From Xylogone sp. PMI_703 (Eukaryota; Ascomycota; Leotiomycetes), in assembly GCA_021399445.1 (NCBI GenBank), contig JAJTUQ010000005.1, positions 2,170,001 through 2,234,000 on the forward strand: a stretch of 64,000 nt of DNA, written 5' to 3'. Under the pieces are notes generated by a model. It saw nothing but the letters and a program-made list of their open reading frames with translations, did no database searches and was not told where the DNA came from. Of the stretch, positions 45,616 to 57,700 are shown piece by piece; the stretch's first letter is position 1; every line of letters begins with the position of its first letter. The position numbers and the translations under genes were made by a program.

Positions 45616-46548
45616 ATGCCGTCCAGCTCCAATACCACATCAATACAAGAGTCAGCGAAACATTGCACTGCCCGTGAAATTGTAAAGCCATCTCCCATAT
45701 ATACTCCTGTACGTAGCCATGAATATACTCGACCTTCATACCTCCCAATTGACGCATATAGCACTGTAATCGTAGCATTACGGGTGCCACGCGCCATGGG
45801 AGGGTATACTACTGTATACCGGCGGTTCCGACATCGGTTTTCCGAGGAGTTCTGGTTTGCGCTATTGAGGCCATAGAATCAGCAATTTCACTCAAGGTTT
45901 AATATGCATGGGCATCGATCTCTCAAAGGACATGAATGGGTCAATCGCCATGTAATTCCTGGATTTGATAATGACGAATCTGCCTCCATTACTATATGTT
46001 AGCTATATCTTAACTTAAACAATTAACATCATAGCCATAACTGTTGGCCCTATCGGATACTGCTCAAAAGCTGCGAGGAGATTTTTGTTCGGCCAATCAG
46101 AAACTGTCCAACCATATCAGATAAAGGAAAAGATAGAAAGCTTGGTCGTCAATCGAGATATGATTCTTGTAGTATATGGTGGTTATAACGATTTGTGGCT
46201 TTTAAATGAGCTCGAAATCAAACTGGAACCGGTCGCCGTAGTGGATCTGCAAAAGGTTGCTCGTGATGTGCTTCAATTACCGTATCATAAAAGTCTGAGC
46301 GACCTCTTGATAGACCTGGACTGCCCTTTCAATCTCTTGCAGGTAGCAAAAACGACGCGAACTTCACGCTTCGAGCTCTCTTGATGATTGCGGTAAGAGA
46401 TTCTCACAGCAAAAGCCTCGACGATTCACAACAAGCTATTCTATCAGCTGCACAAGCGATTGCACAATCCACCGGGCCTGATAATTGGCACGAAAAAAGG
46501 GACCATATCGTGGAAGAGGCCAAATGCTATATCGCCGAACGCGAATAG
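45616..46548 (+). pseudogene. Gfd2/YDR514C-like RNase H-fold domain, broken
   Basis: Fragments in several frames. The best runs from 46085: FLFGQSETV, MILVVYGGYNDLWLL, a VVDLQKVARDVLQL strand, then LSDLLIDLDCPFNLLQ. A frameshift near 46340-46350 moves the reading to NDANFTLRALLMIAVRD. The latter is typical of the exonuclease-like Gfd2/YDR514C C-terminal domain common in filamentous fungi. A TAG at 46546 then interrupts a basic coiled tail that remains open afterwards (INRRKREAKRSKKAARKAK); relatives often have Gln in such a position. The N-terminal part (45616-46084) is weakly supported. Confidence 0.6.
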
Positions 46549-47232
46549 ATCAATCGTCGGAAAAGAGAGGCAAAAAGGTCTAAAAAAGCTGCACGAAAGG
46601 CAAAATTGGCAGCAGAAGGCCATTGGTCCTCAACTAAGAGCGGACGACAGGAGTTCTGGTCAAAATCAGAGAATATATATAAGAGCCGCAAGCCATAACA
46701 TAAATCCCACTATCAAATTGAGAAGAATGATTCTGAAGCCAAAATCAAGAGCAGGGAAGCGCAGGAGAAGTTCTCGGTTGATGTTGCGTAATGACGCTTG
46801 TGTTGCAAAGCGATGACGAATGGCAGAAAGGGGGTGTCTATAACATCATTCAAACGGATATGCCATCGGACACGCTAGGTGAGGAGAGTGTCTTGGGACC
46901 TATAGCCACTGGATATGATATGCTTGGCTTCAAGGTTCATGCCAAAAGAGAACTATCGAGCGTCGACCTCACCACCGATCCTCTCCCATATCAATTATCT
47001 CAAATCGAGCAATTGTATATTATTACAGGCACGGCTTTCCGTGCAGCAAAATATGTGTGGCAACGGTACCATCTAGGATTCCATTGTTTGCTGTCTTATC
47101 AATACTGATACTATTATGTTTTGGTTGTTGTTATGGGACCAAAAAAAGCTGTGCAAAATCAGGGCAAGGAGGAGAGCCCAAGGAGTGGAATTTGGTACTC
47201 GCCATGTTTCTCCTTCTACACCGACACTACAG

Positions 47233-47322
47233 CAATCATCGGTACTAGAACAATCATTAGTTCTAGAGCAATCATCAAGGTCAGAGCAATCATGGGTGAC
47301 GGTGCAATCATTCGCGTCAGAG
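47233..47322 (+). repeat. 18-bp minisatellite, five units
   Basis: Five consecutive 18-bp units each begin with CAATCAT and vary in the second half. The unit is a multiple of three. In one open frame (47116-47412) it reads as EQS-containing six-residue repeats, but no intact host gene is evident. Confidence 0.75.
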
Positions 47323-48325
47323 AGAAGGGAACTCGGAATCCCTGAACCAATCACTCCACCACTAGCATATTTTCCTCATGCTAGCCCTGCTCCTTCTTAT
47401 AGTGAGTTCTAGAACAATTAGATATGTATTTTAAGTCCCCGCCGATTGTAACTTGATTAGATCACTGCAAAGTGTGTTTACGGAATGTAGAATGGCGGTG
47501 ACCGAGATTGTTGTAGCAAGGGTTCGAAACCTAGGATAGAAGAATACTACGAGATTTCTATGTACCACCTAAGTAGGCTAAGCAATTACATCTGTCTTTT
47601 TCTTATTAAACAATACCAGGTTTCATGAGAGTTGTACAAGTTGACCGCATCATCTTGGTATGTCATGAGCCCATGACTCAGCATCAACCCTTATAAATCA
47701 CGTAACACAAAGTTAGCCTAAAACAGGTTATTAATATTATATAACATTCAATTAATTAGCTATTTGATTTTATTTGATTAGTAATTTTGGCTATTACTGT
47801 ACGATTTGATCTGATTTGATTAAGACCCAAATATCAATTCAATTCAATTCAATTCCGATATGGGCTACCCCGAAAATAACCACGTTGCCCATATCTCCGT
47901 CTTAATAACAAATTTCTAGTCCGTAGCCAATTCCCTAGTGCCACTACTCGTGTTGAAAATACTAGAAAACTAGGTAGCTCGAAGAAATCCGACAAAAAAT
48001 GTTCTCCCGCTCCGCTTGAAAGTTTGCCCGATTAGGTACTAGACCATCACGAGTTCAGATTTGAGGCTTACTGTGGATATAAGCTGGGGTAAAAAGGTCC
48101 ATAATACAATCTAGGTCCTATTATACTCCGAATTTAAAATAATCTCCGAAGAGCAAGTAGTTCACTGTCGCACAATCTGGCCCCTTTTAAATGGCCGTAA
48201 AGTAACTTGCGGTAAATTTATCCATCCATTCCCTCCTTTAGCGGCGCTCGGACTCCTCCCCATGGAGTCTCCACATCCCCGGATTTGTAAGGACAGGCCA
48301 TGATCCTTCTCACTGGTAGAGTAAG

Positions 48326-48333
48326 TATATAAA
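48326..48333 (+). promoter_or_regulatory. TATA box of ACS-family MFS gene 1
   Basis: TATATAAA lies about 90 bp before the ATG at 48424, in the expected range for a fungal core promoter. Confidence 0.5.
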
Positions 48334-48423
48334 GCAGAGCAAGACCTCTTCCCATGCCGTGATAGCAAACCTTGCAACTGGCTATTTCAACATTTTCTCT
48401 ACTCGTTTATTGTTCAAATTACC

Positions 48424-50135
48424 ATGGCTTCACCACAAGATATTTCTGACAAGCCCGTGGTGCTTAACCTTGAGAAGATAGAGGATGAGAAGGTTCAGCC
48501 AGTTGTTGACTATGCAGGTGCATCGAAGAAAACCGATCCCGCTGAGATTGCACTTGTCAGGAAGCTAGACATGAGGATCATGCCGGCGTTGTGGGCGATG
48601 TATTTCCTCAATTATGTGAGATAAAATTCCTTCTCCTATTCTGGGATGATTACCTGAGAATTTGATTTTGCTGACCAAATCTCAAGTTGGACAAGGGAGC
48701 AATTGCTTCAGCACGGTTGAATGGTCTTGAACATGATCTAAATCTCCACGGGCAGCAGTACAATGTCTGCATATCTATTTTATACGTTGGGTAAGTGAGC
48801 AGTAGAAGAAGCTTACAGAGGAGTACATTTTTGCTGACTTCTGAATTAGGTATCTACTAATGCAACTGCCTTCTAACATGTTAATGGCCTCAAAGAAGCT
48901 CCGCCCATCAATATACATGGTTATTTGCATGATCCTATGGGCTGTCTGTTTCGGTTGCACGGCTCTAGCAAAGAATTATACCGGCCTCGTGCTTGTTCGA
49001 TTCTTCCTAGGTGTTGCTGAAGCGCCATTCTATCCCGGTGCATTATATTTGCTCTCAATATTTTATACAAGGAAAGAGATTGCTACCCGCCTTGCTCTCC
49101 TTTACACAGCGAATATTCTATCTACTGCCTTTTCTGGGCTTATTGCTGCTGCCACGTTCTCTACCCTTGATGGAGTGCATGGAATTCAGGGCTGGAAATG
49201 GTAATTGGCGCTCTTATATTACAAATAGTTTATTGCTCTTCTGCTCTTTTTGGCTGACCAAATCCCTCACAGGCTTTTTGTTGTCGAAGGGTCAGTCACG
49301 TTTGGAGTTGCGATTATCTGCCTGGCAGTCCTTCCAGATCACCCTCTCACCACACGCTGGTTGTCAGAGAGTGAGCGTATCCTGGCTGAAAGTAGAGTCA
49401 ACCGTGATACGATGGGTCTCGAAGCAAGTAAGGGTGTGGTTGCTGGGTTTAAGCAGGCATTTAGTGATCCTCGGCTTTACGTCTTTGCGATTATGCAAAA
49501 TTTCCATCTCTCCGCCTGCGGTTTCAACAACTTCTTTCCAACAGTTGTTGGCACTCTGGTATGCTAACTCAGACAATTCCCACCTCAAGCGTGATGAGAA
49601 CTCCATTTACTAACTTGCCCAGGGATTTGACAGGACGATAACACTCGTTCTTACCTGCCCACCGTTCATCTTCGCTGCCATCATCGGGCCCCTAGTAGCT
49701 TTAAGTTCCGGAAGATTCAACGAACGGACATGGCATATCACTGGAGGCATGCTTGTCGCATTCATCGGATTCGTAATTGCCGCTTCTACATTAGAAATTG
49801 GCCCTCGTTATCTGGCCTGTTTCTTGTTCGCTGCCGGGGCTTATTCAGTCAACTCGTGCATCCTGGGCTGGGTCAGCGCGACTCTGGGACAAATGGGTGA
49901 GAAGAAGGCTTCAGCTCTTGGGTTCGTGAACATTCTTGGAAACGCCTCTTACATCTACACACCGTATTTCTATCCCGCATCTGATGGCCCACGATATCTT
50001 AATGCCATGAGCATCAATGCGGGCTTTGCCATTGGGACGATTTTATGTGCCTGGGTTATGAAGATGTGGCTGGTTTCTACCAATAAGAAGATCAGGCAGA
50101 ATCCTGATGAGAGCCAGCTCAGATATGCCTATTAA
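48424..50135 (+). CDS. MFS transporter, anion:cation symporter (allantoate/nicotinate permease) family
   Basis: Five exons: exon 1 ends at 48615 (ALWAMYFLNY) and the next resumes with LDKGAIASARL; further introns lie near 48780-48850, 49201-49271 and 49561-49622. The protein has about 500 residues and 12 membrane helices. RKLDMRIMPALWAMYFLNYLD is the first-helix signature of the Dal5/Tna1 ACS family. VRFFLGVAEAPFYPGALYLL and FYTRKEIATRLALLYT are the family's helix 4-5 motifs. NAMSINAGFAIGTILCAWVM is the terminal helix. It probably imports an organic anion or a vitamin-like acid with protons at the plasma membrane. It is convergent with the amine oxidase gene, with 163 bp between stops. Confidence 0.92.
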
Positions 50136-50298
50136 TGAACTACGTCTGAATATAGGGCTGTCTGAGGCTGGTGTACTTGGATGGTAAATAGTTGAACCTT
50201 GTATGTAGATTGTCATGTTATTCATTGATCGATATAAAGTCTATATACAAAGATATTGACCACTGAGAGCCACACGAGGCATAGTTTCAGCACAAACC

Positions 50299-51864
50299 TT
50301 ACAATCTTGAAGCATACTCTTCGCTGCCCCTCACAACCTTCATCCCTCTCTTCCTACAGATCTTCTCTGCCACGCGCTCCCCACTGATATAAGCCCCCGT
50401 GGTCGTCGCCATCACTCCAAATGGCGCCGTATGCTCACCAGCTAGCCATACTCCCCTTGCCTGGCCCATTCCTCCGGCTTCACGCATGACCTCGACATCC
50501 TCAGCTGCATTCACAACTCCCTTTCGGAAATGGCTGTATGACCCATGTCCAGCGAACCGGTCGAACTGCCACATCGTGCAGAAGTAGGAGGTGGGTTTGC
50601 ATGCTGGCTTATCGACCGAGTAGCCTGGCATGCGAGAGTAATAGGGATGAATGAACTTCTCGAGGATTACATTATAGGGCTCAGAATGTGGAGTCAGATT
50701 CTTGACGGAGGAGAGAAGTCGTGTTGTACAAGGGCCGTGCATGTAGAAGAGGAGAGTGGGTCGTGCTGTAGATCCGGGGAGATGGGCGAGAGAAATGGCA
50801 ATAAGATTGCTCGGAGTGGAAGACGGATGAGGGACATATGATGGATCGTGGAAGTGAGTGAAGCAGGGAGGCATGTTATTTCCTGAGCCTTCAAGCCAGA
50901 ATGCAGAGGGAAACGAGATATAAATCTTTTCGAGACGGCCGTAGCTGTACTAGATAAGTATGATCTCCTCAATAGAACGAAACGGACTCTGAGCTGAGCT
51001 GGGGGCTTTTACTCACTTGATGTTATCAATCGCTTGGGACAGCCTTGGTGGTAGAGCAGGCGTGAAGGCACTCTCTTTATTTTCCTTCAACCATCCTAAG
51101 GGACAAGTTACCACTACTTCGTCAAATACGTCTCGTGTGCCATCCGTCGTCTCGATAGCTATGGACGAGCCTCCATGTGTTGTTTCCGAAATGATATTCT
51201 TGACCTCAGTGCTGAGCTGTATGATATTCTTTTCAAGAACCGGTTGACTGATCAAAGCAAGAATAGTTTTATATGAGCTGGCCACAAACAGATCGGTGCC
51301 TCCAGGGCCTTCTTCAATACACAGATACCTCAGACTCTGCTGATCAACTGGCTCACCTACCATCTGGCCCCAGCGTTGTGCCTCATTGAGCAGGTCCCGA
51401 AGCATCTCCGGCTCATCTGCAAACTCCTTGCTAACCTCTTCCTTGAAGAAGTCCATGAGACTCAAACTTGCATCAATCTGGCTGGTATGATCGTAGCTAT
51501 ACCTTGATGCTTTTGAAATTATCTCGAGCCGCTTCTGGTGCATAAACATGGCCACATTATCAGATCTCCTCTTCCCGTCTGAGCCAATAATTGCCTGCTC
51601 CTTTGGACGCGGGAAGGTGACCACATCGACATGCTCTGCCAGCTTCTTGATGGGATTTCCATTGGGGCTATGAATCCAGTTGGCACCCAGATCCACGAGG
51701 TGGCCACCGAAAGGAATCTGGTGAACACGTCCACCGATGCGATCCCGCGCTTCATATATCTTCACCTTGGCTCCTCTGTGGTGAAGAATATCTGCACATC
51801 TTAGACCAGATATTCCGGCACCTATTATTGCCACGCTGAATTCACGGGTTGTACCTTCTGTCAT
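50299..51864 (-). CDS. Flavin amine oxidase (polyamine-oxidase-like), peroxisomal
   Basis: Two exons (51864-51017, 50944-50299) give 497 residues. The FAD-binding GxGxxG motif is AIIGAGISGL (residues 12-21), followed by KVKIYEARDRIGGRVHQ, the conserved second FAD signature, and GANWIHS. VVVTCPLGWLKE is the central amine-oxidase block. Near the C-terminus VWLAGEHTAPFGVMATTTGAY holds the flavin-site signature of polyamine and monoamine oxidases. The last three residues are SRL, a PTS1 variant, so oxidation with H2O2 release should occur in peroxisomes. Substrates may be N-acetylated polyamines or other secondary amines. It lies between two ACS-family transporters that could supply it. Confidence 0.93.
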
Positions 51865-52889
51865 GGTGGTTGCGTTGTATCAAGGATTAGTGATAAGAGA
51901 ACCGGATTCCATCGTCCAATGAATGTATACGAATATCTACAATTAAGTTAGTATTTTCATGATAAGAAGGCACGAAATAGACCAGACCACGTGGTAATCT
52001 TCTATTCTCATACACATGTTCAAATGGTTAGAATAACTGCAGACCATTGGCGATGAGCCCTGAATAACAAGGGGATGCTCAGGTCAATTGACAACTGGAG
52101 CCAATCAAACTATTTCCGGCACGTTGGAAAAGCCTAGCGCACTCCCGACGAGGTTTTACTGTTGACAATTCGAGAGTTGCTGGCCATCCTTCGTCTAAGA
52201 GCAAGCTTCCTGATGCTGAAGATAAAGGATAGCTACTACCTAGCCTCAAATATCGCATGGACCTTCCATCCTAGGTAGCTCCAGCCGAGCCGTTGCGCAC
52301 GCTTCTCTAAGATATGATAAGAGTCTAAAAATTGCTTGGATATTATGATATTAGATATCTGGGTGACGAGGACAAACGGCAACTAAGGGGGGTTGATCCG
52401 TCTCGTGAGGTCCATCAAACTGCCTTTTACGGAGGGCAGATAAGACTAGCACAAGCTTGGCTAAGCCAAACTCGGTCTTGTGTTGGCTGATATGCTTTAG
52501 GCGCAGTAAGAGAAGAATGGGGTGAAGTCCATCTAAAATATCGGTACTTGGCTGGGAAATATCAGGGACACGGTTAGGATATTTATGCCTCAGGCATAAA
52601 CAGTTGTGGGTTCGATACCACGGGTCCATGCCGCCAATGATTGGGCTACAAACCCCGGCCCGTTACCCGGACCCATGCTTTCCCCGCACAGCAGCGCGTT
52701 TCTTATCATCTCTCGATCCTATCTGGGCGGCGGATGATAAGCCCTCCTTCTGCTTAGTCATCTGTGCCGCCGGCATATAACTATGAATCCAATACTCGAT
52801 ATGAGAGATGGGAGTTTGAAGAGAAGAGACGAGTACCTGCACAAGTACGTACCGTATACCTAGCTATATTCCGGGGCCAAACATTCAGA
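51865..52889. promoter_or_regulatory. Divergent upstream region, amine oxidase / MFS gene 2
   Basis: About 1 kb between divergent start codons. It includes the tRNA-like sequence near 52572-52627 and a TATA-like CATATAA near 52774. Shared regulation of the two genes is plausible. Confidence 0.4.
52572..52627 (+). other. tRNA-like remnant with perfect B box
   Basis: GGTTAGGATAT, the common D-arm sequence of fungal tRNA-Glu, is followed 26 bases later by GGTTCGATACC at 52609-52619, which fits the RNA polymerase III B-box consensus. GTGG and CCAC around it can form the T stem. A palindromic TTATGCC/GGCATAA takes the anticodon-arm place, and no matching acceptor stem is found. It is not a functional tRNA gene as read; it could be a decayed tRNA or a tRNA-derived SINE. 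Confidence 0.35.
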
Positions 52890-54755
52890 ATGGCTTCCAA
52901 AGACCCCGAGATCCAGTTAAACCAAACCACCACCATTCAGAGCCAAGGCGATGATACAAAGGGCATTATTGCTGCCAAGGATGTCGACGAAGCGCTTGTT
53001 TTCTTGCAGAACAATCTCGATGTCGGACAGGTGGTTCACATTGATGACAAGAAACTCATGCGGAAGGTGGACTGGATGTTGATGCCGTTGATGTTTGCCT
53101 GCTACTACCTGCAATACACAGATAAGACGCTCTGTCAGTCACGTTGAGCTCTGAGAACTGCCTTTGAAACTGCGCTAATATCTCTGTTAATTAGTGTCAT
53201 ATTCCGGAATTATGGGGATTATAGAGGATACGAATATGCCTGAAAACGGATTTTCCAATCTTGCCATCGCCTTTTACGTTTCGTTTCTGGTTTGTGAGCC
53301 TATTCAATCGGTTTTGCTGCAGAAATTCCCTACTGCAAAGTGGTTGGGCGCCAATGGTGGGTTGATATTGCGCCTGTAACTCAAAACTGAGGTGCACTCA
53401 TTGACACCTGTCACAGTTATCTGCTGGGGTATTGTGCTCACTATGAACTGCGTATGTCACAACTATGCATCGCTGGTAGCACTGCGCGTCCTGCTTGGTG
53501 TTTTCGAATCCGTGACTGCACCCAGGTAAGATATTTCCAGAAGTACAATTTTATACAAGCTCATTTTTGTCCAGCTTGGTCATCCTCACATCTATGTGGT
53601 ATAAAAGGCACGAGCAGGTCATGCGGATGGGTTGGTGGTATCAAGGAAGCTCTGTCGGCCCCATGGTGTCATCCTTGGTTGCCTTTGGCTTTGGCCATTG
53701 GACGGCCTCAGACCCCACCATCTCATTTAAATCATGGCAGGTTCTCTTCTTAATGTTCGGGCTAATCACCATTCTATTTGGTATTCTCACTTTCTTTTTC
53801 CTCCCGGACAATCCCTTCAAAAGCCATCTCACCCCGGAGGAAAAGATGCACATCCTCGAACGGGTCCGGGAGAATCAGACTGGTATTGAGAATAAGAAAT
53901 TCAAACGGTCACAATTCATGGAGGTGATACTAGACGTGAGGACCTGGCTTCTGAGCCTTATTGTCATTCTTACCAATGTTCCCAACGGTGCTGTTAGTTC
54001 CTTCTCGAGTATCATCATCCAGAAGTATGTCATCACCTATCAATAACCAAACCATCTGTTGCTAACATCATCTTTTTCTAGCTTTGGATATGACGAATAC
54101 CAATCACTGTTGCTCAACCTCCCTGGATGTGGAGTGGCATTATTCTCCGTCTGGGCGGGTGCATACTTGGCTGGCAGATTCAATGCTCGTGGAATCACCA
54201 TTATCCTATTAATCATCCCAACTCTGATTGGCGGCGCCTTGATGGCATGGCTACCTCCCGACAACAAAGGCGGGCTCTTGACAGGAACGTTTCTCATCAA
54301 CACAGTCGGCTCCAGTAAGTTCTCCTGAAATGAATAGCTTCCACTTTACTAATATTAGCTAGCTCTCCCTCTTCTCTACAGCTGGATTACCTCAAATTGT
54401 AAGTTAAAAGATTTCCCGCTATTCCAATCCAGAATATATATTCTAACTATCTTCGTCAGTTGCTGGTCACACGAAGAAAATAACGATGAACGCAATCGTT
54501 CTCATGTCGTTTTGTGTCGGAAACATTATTGGGCCGGAGACATTCCAAGACAAAGATGGACCACAATACATCCCCGCAAAGATCACCATTGTTGCCACTC
54601 TCGCTGCTGCGATTGTGGTAACAGTAGCTCTGGATATGCTGTACTGGTGGGACAATAAGAAGAGGAGCAATGAGGAGCCTCAAGATTTACCACCAAACTA
54701 TGAGTTTTTGGATCTGACGGATAAGCAAAACAGGAATTTTAGATACCTTCTTTAA
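52890..54755 (+). CDS. MFS transporter, anion:cation symporter family, second gene
   Basis: The ATG at 52890 (MASKDPEIQ) is preferred over the in-frame one at 52764. Exon 1 ends at 53133; seven or eight short exons follow to 54755, for about 510 residues. KLMRKVDWMLMPLMFACYYL then QYTDKTLLSYSGIMGI is the helix 1-2 signature of Dal5-type permeases. RVLLGVFESVTAP, MWYKRHEQVMRMGWWYQG and PDNPFKSHLTPEEKMHILER are further family landmarks. The C-terminal exon has MNAIVLMSFCVGNIIGPETF. The substrate is unknown. It and the 48.4-kb transporter are distant members of the same family around one amine oxidase. Confidence 0.9.
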
Positions 54756-57700
54756 GATAGCGCGTCCATCTTGGCATTAGTTATGTTTAATGGTGACGAT
54801 ACTGGTTGAGCGACTTCGCTGGGGATGGTTAAATGATAATAATTCTTTCAAATTCAAGTTAAAAGGAAACATAAGCCCATAGTACTACCCAATATGAAAT
54901 AACCTAAATGATGCATCTTACGGAGAGAGTATGAGTACGGGAACAGCTGTGCATCTTAGCTGCTGCTACAGCATGTATTTTGTCTAACCCATGGTGCTAC
55001 TGACATACAAGGTTCCATCTAGAATATATAATACGATTGATATTTGAAGACTACAAGCAGATTTGTATTAAAAGCTCCACAGTCTCAAGCTGCACCACAA
55101 ATTATGCTCTTTTTTTATCACCCTCTATGTCTCAATCCAGAGCCAGTAAAATCCTGTGCTATTTTATTGAATATTATTTTTTTTTTTTCGAAAGTAAAAA
55201 AGAGCCTGAGTTATTTAATAGAGTTAAAATAGGCAAAGATGTACTGACATCTCAACCATAAAACTTGGCTGGCACAGATCTCGTAGAACATAGTTACATA
55301 GCCTATAGTATTAATTATAGTTCAACCCATCTGGATGAAGTGTAGCTGTAGCCTTTGAGGTCTGTCAAAAATGCCTTTCAATTGATGAGATCCATTGATC
55401 GCGAAAATAGCGGCCTAACATCATTGGCAGAAGAGCTAGTTGCAGGTACAGGGCTAAATAAACTACCCTCGTAGTCTGCGTGCACACCATAGCCCACGTC
55501 TTACTGGCTAGCCTGTGGTCATTGTATTATCGCTGGTGGAATGGTAGTGCCAATAGCCAGAATGGGGGTTTACAGCACAGTGCTGAAAATACACGACCAT
55601 TACATCACCTCAACTACAGAAGATTTCCTAGCACAAAGATACAAAATACCACTGCACTTGCACAACAGGCACTCCGTGTAAAGTTCAATCTTGTACTTGT
55701 TCCATCTAATACCTACTCTGCTACTGTGTTGTTGTTGACGTGAAAAAGATGACGTAATTGTATCCAGCACGATGACGGAGATATAATACTCGTATTAAGC
55801 TGAACATCCCAATAGCTTCTCCTGTAAGAAATGGGAGTACGAAGGACTTGCCGTATGGGGCAACCATGAGGACAACGATGATCTGTGTCCATCAGGAAAA
55901 AGAGCAAAGTGTTGGGATTATGGATTGAAATCTCCGCTCGTATTGGCAGGTTCTTGATTTAATGCGGGCCTGCACAAAAAGCGATCCACCCGGTCAGCTT
56001 TGCGGAGTTTTTGAAGATTTGCGAGGGAGTTACGATATGGGTATTGAGACTTTGGCATTCTTTTCAGTCGTTGGAGATGGGATTGTCAAGACAAGCCAGT
56101 AATACTCTCCCGAGCCTGAGCAGATCACATCACGAGAAATTGGATCTTTCAAAGTGGAAAAAAAAGGAAAAGAAGCACGAGGATTGTTGTTTTCAACAGC
56201 AACGTAATCGTGCAGCAAACACGGCACAGTGACCAGGACGGCATGGCTGAGGCATTAATACATTTGGCATTTCTGGTGATCTTCTCCCACCAGCAACACC
56301 ACGAAAATCAAGATTCTGGCAGGTCTGCACTGGCACGGTCCTCTCTCTGATGGGGAAGAGTAAATCTAGACTCTCGGGAAGAAAAGTGAATATCGTGATA
56401 TGGTCTAATAAACCGGATGATCCAAAGTGGAAGAGGAAGGAGCGCACGGGAGCCGTATCTCCAGTACCATGTCAAGAGCTCGAGTGGATCGCTGCATCTA
56501 GCCATCGCTGTGTCGGAGAAGAGCAGGAACATGTCAGGAAGGGGGAAGTAAAAGAAAATGAAGTGACATGATCCCTTTGATGAAGTAATCAAACCAACCG
56601 CAGCCAGCCGTTGAGGAAAAATCGGACGGTAGTGCATGGTTCCTGCTTCCTCATCCGAACCTTCCACCGCGGCAGGAAAAGTTGCGAGAGCGGAAGGGCG
56701 AAATGGAAAGCCAAGTTCAGGGCAGGAGCAAGACACGCATCACGTGATGTTGGCTCCCGCTGCCAAAGATCCACTCACCAGCCATCGAGCCATCCTTGGC
56801 GAGTCACTGCCAATGAACCTTTCAACAATCTGCCAATGACCTGCCAATGTTGCCAATACGAGAGGCGTATGCAGGACACCTGCAGCAGCTCGAAGAAGAG
56901 CGAGACATTGGTCTCATTCTTCCACCTGAGGGCCGGAAGATGCAGCATAAACGAAGAACCGTCCCTGTTGCTGCTGCCACCATGGAGCACCGCAGCACTT
57001 GGCCAGCAGCGACCCAGCCACGCCTCGGGAGGTCGTCGTGGAGCAATGTGCTCGCTAGTCTTGAGTGAAGGTTACAGCAACTGTACAAGAGCAATATAAA
57101 AATTACACAGCAGATGAATACACAAGATCGGAGTGGTGCAACAAAGGTGGCTGGGGAAAGGCCATGATGTGTATCTGCCTGAGGATACCACACCACCACG
57201 GTTGTGTGACAGCTGGCATGACACTTCTTCCTTTTCTCGTACTCCGAGACGAGTTTCTATTTTTGCGCCCAACACAAGATCGGATGGAACACGAGCGAAA
57301 AAGAAGCACCGGCGCCCTCGCAAGCTCCACGCTACTCTTCTCCACTGCCTGTACCGCGCGAGGAACACGAGAAACCATATCCACAACCCTCTTTCCCCTC
57401 GGTCGTGATGATGCGGTGGCGTGGAGGGGAACAAATGAATGACATGCGCCAATGCCTTTGAGATCTTCCCTTGGTGGAGGCTACTTGTGCAGTTAGTTGT
57501 TGGCAGGAAGAGCAAGATGTCTTTGAAGCGCCCTGGCCCAGTTGATTCGCTGGCAGTGCAATCGATGCGAAACCACTTTTCCCGCAATCCAATCTAGTTG
57601 CTGGATTCTATTCGTCACGATGCTTCTCTCTTGGCTCCTCTTTGTCGCCTACTTTCTCCCTTCGACAAACAGCCCTGCTAGTTGCTGTACTTCGCGCAAA

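Larger units (their letters stand above)
46549..48423. other. Decayed region and upstream flank of ACS-family MFS gene
   Basis: Contains the coiled tail of the broken Gfd2-like gene, a frame at 46791-47108 with no known domain, a hydrophobic stretch near 47073-47140, an 18-bp minisatellite, and a CAATT microrepeat near 47842. No intact gene could be supported. Confidence 0.4.

Noticed and set aside
55166..55180. Poly-T run as a terminator or retroposon tail.
   Set aside because: No retroposon body or target duplication; simple homopolymer in AT-rich DNA.
56308..57587. Several overlapping frames of 125-171 codons on both strands.
   Set aside because: The region is GC-richer so stops are rarer; none has a domain, good start context or splice pattern.
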